From assembly GCA_035945515.1 (NCBI GenBank), contig DASZAE010000262.1, positions 1 to 13,118 of the forward strand: a stretch of 13,118 bases of DNA, in the 5' to 3' direction. The position numbers and the translations under genes are program-made. The notes beneath the pieces were generated by a model, which made no database searches, was not told where the DNA came from, and worked only from the letters and a program-made list of their open reading frames with translations. Shown piece after piece: positions 9,116-13,118 of the stretch. The stretch is from RH2-MAG17b sp035945515. GTDB taxonomy: Bacteria > Acidobacteriota > Terriglobia > UBA7540. Numbering within the stretch: position 1 is the first letter of the stretch; every line of letters begins with the position of its first letter.

Positions 9116-9344
9116 TATGATCATCAAGCTTGCTCCGGCAGAAATACCGCGACGCACTCTGGTCGGGAAATCGCCGGCAACGCCCCTCACCCGGCTCGCT
9201 CCGCTCGCCACCCTCTCCCGCTGGGAGAGGGCAAGAGGCCGGGATTCCATCCCTCTCCCGATGGGAGAGGGTGCCCGACGAAGGAGGGCGGGTGAGGGGA
9301 ATCGTCCCGAGGAACTTGGCGCCGGAGTAAGCTTGATATTCATA
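9116..9344. mobile_element. Non-autonomous MITE-like element, 229 bp, with terminal inverted repeats
   Basis: The ends are inverted repeats of 24 bases, 21 matching: 9116-9139 begins TATGATCATCAAGCTT and 9321-9344 reads, on the other strand, TATGAATATCAAGCTT. The flanks are a direct repeat of 8-9 bases, CCGCGATTT (9108-9116) and CCGTGATTT (9345-9353). The paralogous unit at 9678-9903 has one uninterrupted CCGCGATTT at the same place and keeps register on both sides, so it reads as the empty site. There is no transposase inside. The core is a palindromic repeat (9183-9299). Confidence 0.75.
9183..9299. repeat. REP-type palindrome CCCCTCACCC...GGGTGAGGGG
   Basis: The outer arms CCCCTCACCC and GGGTGAGGGG enclose two hairpins. 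These are CCCTCTCCC-GCT-GGGAGAGGG (9211-9231) and CCCTCTCCC-GAT-GGGAGAGGG (9251-9271). The same family, much rearranged, recurs at 11874-12173. It forms the core of the inserted element around it. Confidence 0.85.
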
Positions 9345-9407
9345 CCGTGATTTTTATGTGTGTTTCTTCCATTCCCCCCGGCCATTTTCTAATCTTTGGG
9401 ACCGCTC

Positions 9408-9493
9408 TGTAGCGCAGACCGCTGCCTTTGCGGTCTGCGGCCTTTGAATGGGCAGAAAACCCGCGGACCTCAAATGCGGAGGTCTGCGCTACA
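9408..9493. repeat. TGTAGCGC cruciform repeat, copy 1
   Basis: The 13-base outer arms TGTAGCGCAGACC (9408-9420) and GGTCTGCGCTACA (9481-9493) are perfectly complementary. Inside are a 9-bp hairpin GCAGACCGC/GCGGTCTGC (9414-9438) and a 6-bp hairpin GACCTC/GAGGTC. It could also act as a bidirectional transcription stop, though no clear U-run pattern proves it. Confidence 0.8.
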
Positions 9494-9533
9494 AAAAAGC
9501 CTAACACGTCACTCTGAGATTTTTGAGACAAAT

Positions 9534-9559
9534 GAGAATGTTTCACGTGAAACATTCTC
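9534..9559. promoter_or_regulatory. parS: parS-like ParB-binding site (perfect 26-bp palindrome)
   Basis: A perfect 26-base inverted repeat whose central 16 bases (9539-9554) are TGTTTCACGTGAAACA, identical to the known bacterial parS consensus bound by chromosomal ParB. It lies between the two direct-repeat units, at the edge of copy 1, and copy 2 has nothing like it at the equivalent place. No parA or parB is in the window. Confidence 0.75.
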
Positions 9560-9593
9560 TGGAAGGTTTGCGCCCGCCGCGCACCGGGCGCTT

Positions 9594-9628
9594 TCGTAGC
9601 GCAGGGTTCGTTTTCTAACCCTGCGGTA
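9594..9628. repeat. Hairpin repeat with TAGCGCAGGGTT stem
   Basis: GCAGGGTT (9601-9608) and AACCCTGC (9617-9624) form an 8-bp stem with an 8-base loop. TAGC and GGTA flank it, in the same style as the TGTAGCGC repeats on either side. It has no T-run suggesting a terminator. Confidence 0.55.
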
Positions 9629-9644
9629 GTTTGCCATAGGAACA

Positions 9645-9662
9645 GCGGCAGCAAGCTGCCGC
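9645..9662. repeat. Short hairpin GCGGCAGC-AA-GCTGCCGC
   Basis: A perfect 8-bp stem with a two-base loop, lying between the hairpin at 9594-9628 and direct-repeat copy 2. It looks like one more intergenic hairpin repeat and has no adjacent gene end to serve. Confidence 0.6.
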
Positions 9663-9677
9663 ACTCCAGAAAGATTA

Positions 9678-9903
9678 GAAACGCTGATTCTAAAGGACTC
9701 CTTGGGTTCGTTCCGCGATTTTGTTTGTGCGTTTCGCCATTTCCTCCGGCCATTTTCTAATCTTTGGGACCTCTCTGTAGCGCAGACCGCCGCTTTTGCG
9801 GTCTGCGGCCTTTGAATGCACAGAAAACCCGCAGACCTCAAATATGGAGGTCTGCGCTACAAAAAGGCTACCACGCCACTTTGAGACTTTTGAGACAAAT
9901 GGG
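9678..9903. repeat. Direct-repeat unit, copy 2 (uninterrupted)
   Basis: It matches copy 1 (9073-9536 minus its insertion) from GAAACGCTGATTC to TGAGACAAATGGG with one length difference and scattered substitutions. The TTCCGCGATTTTG junction is intact here, which defines the insertion in copy 1. A minus-strand reading frame across it is a by-product of the repeat, not a gene. Confidence 0.85.
9776..9861. repeat. TGTAGCGC cruciform repeat, copy 2
   Basis: The same 86-base structure as at 9408-9493. It has perfect TGTAGCGCAGACC/GGTCTGCGCTACA outer arms and an inner GCAGACCGC/GCGGTCTGC hairpin. The second inner hairpin is partly decayed. Confidence 0.8.
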
Positions 9904-9946
9904 CTAAATGAGGCAAAATTTTAAAATGTCGGTGAGAGTTTTAATC

Positions 9947-10070
9947 TATTGAGGATTGCAAATTATAGTGACAATCTTTTCTGTAGCGGCGCTCTCTGAG
10001 CGCCGAAAAACCGGCGGCCAGAGGCCGCCGCTACAACATTTGTTATCACTATAATTTGTAATCCTCAATA
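9947..10070. mobile_element. Small TIR element, 124 bp, MITE-like, around a TGTAGCGGCG palindrome
   Basis: The terminal inverted repeats are 25 bases with 24 matching; each reads inward TATTGAGGATT.CAAATTATA (9947-9971, 10046-10070). The interior (9982-10035) is a TGTAGCGGCG...CGCCGCTACA palindrome holding two hairpins, GGCGCTC-TCT-GAGCGCC and CGGCGGCC-AGA-GGCCGCCG. Both outer ends begin with TA, which would suit a TA-duplicating (Tc1/mariner, IS630-like) mechanism, but that is inference. It lies 47 bases downstream of the methyltransferase stop and may also stop its transcript. Confidence 0.65.
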
Positions 10071-10117
10071 AGAGGCTATTGAATGACGTTTGATCTTTGG
10101 CGGCTCCGGGCCATGCC

Positions 10118-11710
10118 TCAACCCACCAGCAATGCCATGTGCGCGACCTTTTGCAGGTTGTCTTCCAGTCCTTCTACCATCGCTTTGCGAGCTTCGGCGG
10201 CGTCTTTTGCCGGAGCGCCGTCAACGTCAACCGTCAGATTCCCCGACGCAGCGAGGGTTTCCATCTCCTTTATCAGGTCGGCGCGGTCGCGCGTGCCATC
10301 CAGAAGTTGGATGAGCGCGCTGAGTGCCCCGTCGAGGTGCAAATTATTGTGGTTCAAGCTCACCGCAGAGCCTCGCTCGCGCAGCATCACGCGGGCCAGC
10401 GCGCTTGCCACGGGACGGTCGCTGACCGTAGCCACAGCCTGGGTTTTATGCGCATGAAAATCTAGTATCTTGGATACATACATTTTCAGGAGCATGGCTT
10501 CGAGCGGCATCACTTCTTCTGGGGCGGGCGTCCAGCCGGATTCGGCGAAAGCAACCGACTTCAATTCCTCGAAGGAAATCCGTTCCGGCCAGCGCGCGCC
10601 GAGATGGAACAGGGCGGCCTTGGTGAGGGGATGATCGGTCGTGACTTTGAGCTTCAACTTGGGGTCCACCTTGCGGAAGGTCACGCCCTTATCGGATTGC
10701 GGATTGCTGCTGGTGGCATCCGGCACTACATGAGCCGCCACGTAAAGCCGCTGGATATTTTCGAGAGGCGGGACCCGCGCGGTGCGAACATCTTGATGGC
10801 ACAAAAGCGTGGCGCGGAAATTGCGGAACACCCGGAAGTCGAGCAATTGTTCGCACTCAATGACGTCTTCTGCTTCGTCGATGGCGCCGCCTTCGAGGAC
10901 CGCGGCGTGGGTTACGTGCATTGCCGCCAGGTCCGCCTCAGCAAGATATTTCAGTCCATGGCGGCTTGCGCGCTCCATAAACTCGTAGAAATATACGGGT
11001 TCGTTAAATTCGGCGAAATCGTCGTGGAACAGGGCCTGCGGATTAATATTCCTCATGCGCTCGAATTCTGGCTTTATGATCGGCAGAATCGGGTCCGGCG
11101 ACGGCTCTTTCATGGATTCCAGAAGCCCCTGAATCAGACCCAGCCCATTATTGACGCGCTCCAGCGGGTCGGCGACGTTGCGCGTGTGATATAGCATCAT
11201 GCGGCGGATCATCTGGCGGATATGCCCGCCCGGATAGGCGTTGTAGCTCACATAGGCCACGCCGTTCGGAGCGAGGTTTTGCGCGCAAATCGCCAAAAGC
11301 TTGTCCTGGACGGCAGGAGGCACCCAGGAATACACGCCGTGCGCGAGAATGTAATCGAATTCGCCCAGGTCCTTTGTAGCTTCCATCACGTCCATCTGGC
11401 GCAATGTGACGTTCTTCAAACCCGCCATCTCAATCATTTTCTGGCCGAGAGCGATAGGGCGCATAGCCAAGTCGATGCCCAGGCATTGGCTGCCCGATAA
11501 TCCAAAGGCGATGGGGATGAGGTTGGCTCCGTCGCCGCAGCCGAGCTCTAAAATCCGGCTCGATTCAAGCGGGGCGGGCGTCATGCCGAAGAGCAGCGCC
11601 TGCGCAGCTAAGCGGTCGGGATGGCTTTGCACGAACGAAAAGCCGGGATACAAGACTTCGTCATACGATTCCGGCTTTGGAGTAGACGGCTGTAAAGTGG
11701 GATGGCCCAT
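10118..11710 (-). CDS. SAM-dependent methyltransferase with regulatory domain (PKMT-like)
   Basis: A 530-residue class I methyltransferase. The N-terminal domain has SAM motif I ILELGCGDGANL (53-64), GIDLAM (78-83), FDYILAHGVYSWVP (118-131) and SYNAYPGGH (155-163). A methyltransferase regulatory domain follows (family PF10119; EPVYFYEFMERASRHGLKYL and later FRATLLCH). The C-terminal part ends with a winged-helix-like LDGALSALIQLLDGTRDRADL. This architecture is shared with the rickettsial outer-membrane-protein lysine methyltransferases PKMT1/2. A protein-lysine target is therefore plausible, but the substrate is unknown. The start at 11710 is preferred because AAGGA (11721-11725) sits 10 bases upstream. 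An in-frame extension to 11902 enters repeat sequence. It faces away from tssB; no clear promoter was found. Confidence 0.9.
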   Translation of the reverse strand: MGHPTLQPSTPKPESYDEVLYPGFSFVQSHPDRLAAQALLFGMTPAPLESSRILELGCGDGANLIPIAFGLSGSQCLGIDLAMRPIALGQKMIEMAGLKNVTLRQMDVMEATKDLGEFDYILAHGVYSWVPPAVQDKLLAICAQNLAPNGVAYVSYNAYPGGHIRQMIRRMMLYHTRNVADPLERVNNGLGLIQGLLESMKEPSPDPILPIIKPEFERMRNINPQALFHDDFAEFNEPVYFYEFMERASRHGLKYLAEADLAAMHVTHAAVLEGGAIDEAEDVIECEQLLDFRVFRNFRATLLCHQDVRTARVPPLENIQRLYVAAHVVPDATSSNPQSDKGVTFRKVDPKLKLKVTTDHPLTKAALFHLGARWPERISFEELKSVAFAESGWTPAPEEVMPLEAMLLKMYVSKILDFHAHKTQAVATVSDRPVASALARVMLRERGSAVSLNHNNLHLDGALSALIQLLDGTRDRADLIKEMETLAASGNLTVDVDGAPAKDAAEARKAMVEGLEDNLQKVAHMALLVG

Positions 11711-11720
11711 TCGGGTTGTT

Positions 11721-11725
11721 TCCTT
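11721..11725 (-). promoter_or_regulatory. Ribosome binding site that fixes the methyltransferase start
   Basis: On the minus strand AAGGA precedes the ATG at 11710 by 10 bases. None of the upstream in-frame ATG codons has comparable support, and the residues they would add are encoded partly by intergenic repeat. The family also begins close to this point (MGHP...SYDEVLYPGFSF). Confidence 0.6.
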
Positions 11726-11916
11726 AGTAATTTTTAGCGGAGACTCCTTGCAGACTTCGACCGCCATGTTAGTAAATATCCCCCAGCAGAGGCGGGAGCT
11801 ATAGAATTGGCGGCTCCTCAAAGGGGCTTGGCCGTTACCTTCACGCATTGCAAAAATCATGCTTGAGGCAAAACCCCTCACCCGCCCTCCTACGTCGGGC
11901 ACCCTCTCCCCGTCGG

Positions 11917-12024
11917 AGTCTGTGGGACAACTCGGAAGTCGAACCTAGAATCAACAACTTACGGATGAAGCAGCCCTTGTAACTTATTGATTCTTCGTCG
12001 GCAACGTTAGTTGTCCCCCACACT
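11917..12024. mobile_element. 108-bp MITE-like element inserted in a hairpin loop, with 7-bp target duplication
   Basis: The terminal inverted repeats are 16 bases, 14 matching: AGTCTGTGGGACAACT at the left, and AGTGTGGGGGACAACT read from the right end. It is flanked by an exact 7-base duplication CCGTCGG (11910-11916 and 12025-12031). Removing the element and one duplicate restores a 23-base hairpin of the same length as the intact sister hairpin at 12065-12087. No coding capacity. Confidence 0.75.
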
Positions 12025-12093
12025 CCGTCGGGTAGAGGGCGGACATCCCTTACTTTTCCCTCAACCCTCTCACCGTCGGGGAGAGGGTGGCGA

Positions 12094-12158
12094 TCCCTTC
12101 GCTTGTCATTCTGAGCGAAGCGAAGAATCCCGGTATTTCCGCTCAGGGTAAACTCCGT
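12094..12158. repeat. Fragment of the TGTCATTCTGAG repeat inside the composite repeat
   Basis: It contains TGTCATTCTGAG (12104-12115) and CGCTCAGGGTAAACTCCG (12140-12157). The first also occurs at 12711-12722, and the second occurs on the opposite strand at 12783-12800. The flanks GGTGGCGA and GAGCCGGGTGAGGGG match the palindrome at 9183-9299 read in reverse. This shows where foreign repeat sequence entered. Confidence 0.6.
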
Positions 12159-12215
12159 GAGCCGGGTGAGGGGCATTTCAGCACTGACTCCCGGAGCTGT
12201 AAACTTCCACTGCCA

Positions 12216-12232
12216 CCCCGGCAAAGCCGGGG
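12216..12232. repeat. Hairpin CCCCGGC-AAA-GCCGGGG
   Basis: A perfect 7-bp stem with an AAA loop in the gene-free stretch upstream of the methyltransferase. No T-run follows on either strand, so a terminator role is not supported. Confidence 0.55.
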
Positions 12233-12256
12233 GGAACTCCCGATGGATTAGTAAAG

Positions 12257-12282
12257 ACCGGCGGCCAGAGGCCGCCGCTACA
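12257..12282. repeat. Isolated half of the TGTAGCGGCG repeat
   Basis: A 26-base stretch (ACCGGCGGCC...GCCGCTACA) identical to 10010-10035 inside the small TIR element. It contains the CGGCGGCC-AGA-GGCCGCCG hairpin but none of the outer terminal repeats. Confidence 0.75.
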
Positions 12283-12680
12283 GCAAAGTGCCGCATAGGT
12301 TAGTTCTGCGGCTTTTCAGCTTCTCGATGCAAACAAGCCATCGTCAGTAACAGAATTGGCCATGGCTTTCACGCTTCGTGCTCAGCAATGGGTTAACGTC
12401 GCAGAGTTGAGGTGGGAAGTCAAGCTTATCGAGGGTTTCGTGACGAATTTCAAGATAAGCAACAGGGCGGCTCTCACTTTTCGGATAGACGGCTCATTCT
12501 TTGGCTAGGTTTCCCGATGTGTGTCTTCAAAGTATCCTGCTTCCCTGTCTTTCAGAATTTGCACGAAATGTTATTCGTTTCTAATGACGTTGCAGGAAAT
12601 GATCTCTTGGTTTTAACCCATTGCAAATTTGGCAACTAACCTGCTTTGTTGCGGCTGTGAGAGTTGAGCGGGCTAAAAAG
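12283..12680. other. Gene-free stretch, lower GC, no recognised gene
   Basis: Nothing here is convincingly coding. Short frames exist: an ATG frame of 48 codons at 12362-12508 and a GTG frame of 75 codons at 12412-12639. Neither has a good ribosome site or recognisable motifs. Base composition is visibly more AT-rich than the flanking genes. A sigma-54-like promoter sits near its right end. Confidence 0.6.
12630..12645 (+). promoter_or_regulatory. Candidate sigma-54 promoter upstream of tssB
   Basis: TGGCAACTAACCTGCT fits the -24/-12 pattern TGGCACG-N4-TTGCW. The invariant GG and GC are at the correct 10-base separation, although the flanking C, G and T of the consensus differ. It points toward tssB, about 350 bases downstream. 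T6SS operons are sigma-54 dependent in several bacteria. No enhancer-binding protein gene is in view. Confidence 0.3.
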
Positions 12681-12849
12681 TTAGGAGGTTGCTGAAAAAC
12701 TCCGTAACCATGTCATTCTGAGGAGCCGAAGGCGACGAAGAATCTCGGAAGTTTTTGATTTCACATAGAAGCAGATTCTTCGCGGAGTTTACCCTGAGCG
12801 AAGCCGAAGGGCTCAGCATGACAGATTCTGTTTTTCAGCATCCTGTTAG
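12681..12849. repeat. 169-bp nested palindromic repeat with TIR-like ends
   Basis: The ends (12681-12700 and 12830-12849) are inverted repeats with 16 of 20 bases matching, centred on TGCTGAAAAAC. Inside are TGTCATTCTGAG (12711-12722) against CTCAGCATGACA (12812-12823), and CGAAGAATCT (12736-12745) against AGATTCTTCG (12773-12782). It could be a non-autonomous element; no target duplication was recognised. It sits between the sigma-54-like site and tssB. Confidence 0.65.
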
Positions 12850-12918
12850 AAGAATTTTGTTCATTAGCCGTTAAAAAAATTGGCAACGAATCTTAACCGA
12901 ATCTGAGGAAAGTAATTC

Positions 12919-12924
12919 TTGACA
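12919..12924 (+). promoter_or_regulatory. Consensus -35 hexamer upstream of tssB
   Basis: TTGACA is a perfect sigma-70 -35 box 79 bases before the tssB start. The best -10 at 15-19 bases spacing (for example TAAACC or GGTAAA) matches only three of six positions, so this is a weak candidate. Confidence 0.2.
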
Positions 12925-12987
12925 TGCGCATTAGTTTAGTGGTAAACCGTCTGAATCGCTTTACGCCGCACATAAGAAGTAAATTTC

Positions 12988-12995
12988 GAAAGGGG
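12988..12995 (+). promoter_or_regulatory. Ribosome binding site of tssB
   Basis: GAAAGGGG ends 8 bases before the ATG at 13004, an ideal spacing. It is the clearest ribosome site in the window and fixes the start. Confidence 0.7.
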
Positions 12996-13003
12996 TAATA
13001 CAA

Positions 13004-13118
13004 ATGGCTAAGGAAAGCGTTCATAAGAAGCTGGAAAGGGTTCGCCCACCCAGGGTCCACATCACCTATGACGTGGAAGTTGGGAACGCGATTGAAAACA
13101 AGGAACTTCCATTTGTGA
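13004..13118 (+). CDS. tssB: Type VI secretion system contractile sheath small subunit TssB/VipA (5' part only)
   Basis: The first 38 codons run into the right edge. The peptide opens MAKESVHKKLERVRPPRVH and continues ITYDVEVGNAIENKELPFV. This is the highly conserved N-terminus of the TssB/VipA/ImpB family, with its RVRPPRVHITYDVE signature. TssB pairs with TssC to build the cytoplasmic contractile sheath that fires the Hcp-VgrG needle. Here it would be the first gene of a rightward T6SS operon. A long gene-free leader (11711-13003) with a sigma-54-like site, a TTGACA box and a strong ribosome site lies upstream. Confidence 0.93.
   Translation, partial: MAKESVHKKLERVRPPRVHITYDVEVGNAIENKELPFV

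Larger units (their letters stand above)
9073..9536. repeat. Direct-repeat unit, copy 1 (split by an inserted element)
   Basis: This begins GAAATGCTGATTC, passes through CTTGGGTTCGTTCCGCG, GGCCATTTTCTAATCTTTGGGAC and a TGTAGCGCAGACC hairpin block, and ends TGAGACAAATGAG. Without the insertion it is about 227 bases, matching copy 2 (9678-9903, 226 bases) along its whole length with scattered substitutions. A third TGAGACAAATGAG lies just before it, near 9042. Confidence 0.85.
11874..12173. repeat. Composite CCCCTCACCC palindromic repeat with nested insertions
   Basis: This is the same family as 9183-9299: left arm CCCCTCACCC (11874-11883) and right arm GGGTGAGGGG (12164-12173). Hairpin one (CCCTCTCC...GTAGAGGG) is split by a 108-base element. 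Hairpin two, CCCTCTC...GAGAGGG (12065-12087), is intact. Near the right arm, 65 bases of another repeat type (12094-12158) replace 7 bases of the form seen at 9183-9299. Confidence 0.75.

Noticed and set aside
9601..9624. GCAGGGTT/AACCCTGC hairpin as a terminator for the TPR gene.
   Set aside because: It lies more than 600 bases downstream of the stop, has no U-run, and resembles the other intergenic hairpin repeats.
8534..9753. Two minus-strand frames (8534-9385 and 9340-9753) that both begin MAGGNG and look like paralogous proteins.
   Set aside because: The similarity comes from the duplicated non-coding unit beneath them. The first also runs antisense into the TPR gene, and both cross hairpin repeats.
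9116..10070. Possible CRISPR array because of closely spaced repeats.
   Set aside because: The repeats are of several unrelated types, of different lengths, with no regular spacers of 30-40 bases and no cas genes.
11711..11902. A 64-codon N-terminal extension of the methyltransferase.
   Set aside because: It enters the CCCCTCACCC repeat and lacks a well-placed ribosome site, while the ATG at 11710 has AAGGA 10 bases upstream and matches the family start.
12412..12639. A 75-codon GTG-started frame.
   Set aside because: No ribosome site, no recognisable motif, cysteine- and phenylalanine-rich composition without pattern, and it overlaps another equally weak frame.
12881..12896. A second TGGCAAC motif upstream of tssB as a sigma-54 promoter.
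   Set aside because: The required GC at the -12 position is absent (TTAA instead), so only the site at 12630-12645 keeps the correct GG-GC spacing.
12925..12950. A tRNA-like 5' half (TAGTTTAGTGGTAAAC resembles a D-arm).
   Set aside because: The following bases form no anticodon stem or T-arm, and no 3' acceptor strand complementary to TGCGCAT is present before tssB. At most a remnant or chance.

Overview
The window is GC-rich bacterial DNA with densely packed genes and two long repeat-filled intergenic regions. Gene content and the style of the intergenic palindromes (TGTAGCGC..., CCCCTCACCC..., TGTCATTCTGAG...) suggest a soil-type Acidobacteriota genome. This is an inference from style only, because no rRNA or marker tree is available.

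Left part (1-7162, all on the minus strand): a three-gene run in the order mutS, anmK, dnaE. mutS (mismatch-repair ATPase) and anmK (anhydro-N-acetylmuramic acid kinase) overlap by four bases (ATGA). dnaE (DNA polymerase III alpha subunit) starts about 50 bases after anmK and runs off the left edge, lacking only its extreme C-terminus. MutS and DnaE each carry a recognisable sliding-clamp-binding peptide. A plausible sigma-70 promoter lies just upstream of mutS. A divergent extended -10 promoter serves the next gene.

Middle (7283-8977, plus strand): a 564-residue protein of kinesin-light-chain-type TPR repeats in two blocks joined by a Pro/Glu/Ala-rich linker. It is followed by about 1.1 kb without a gene (8978-10117). 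This stretch holds a duplicated 226-bp unit whose first copy is split by a 229-bp inverted-repeat element with a target duplication. It also holds a perfect 26-bp palindrome containing the parS consensus TGTTTCACGTGAAACA, several hairpin repeats, and a 124-bp element with 25-bp terminal inverted repeats.

Right part: a minus-strand SAM-dependent methyltransferase with a methyltransferase regulatory domain, related to the rickettsial protein-lysine methyltransferases (10118-11710). Then comes a second gene-poor stretch of about 1.3 kb (11711-13003). It holds a composite palindromic repeat with a 108-bp element inserted in one hairpin loop, flanked by an exact 7-bp target duplication. It also holds a 169-bp nested palindrome and a sigma-54-like promoter. 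At the right edge the first 38 codons of tssB, the small sheath subunit of a type VI secretion system, mark the beginning of a probable T6SS cluster.

Most interesting: the parS site, the two insertions whose empty sites can be read inside this same window, and the T6SS boundary with a PKMT-like methyltransferase next to it.
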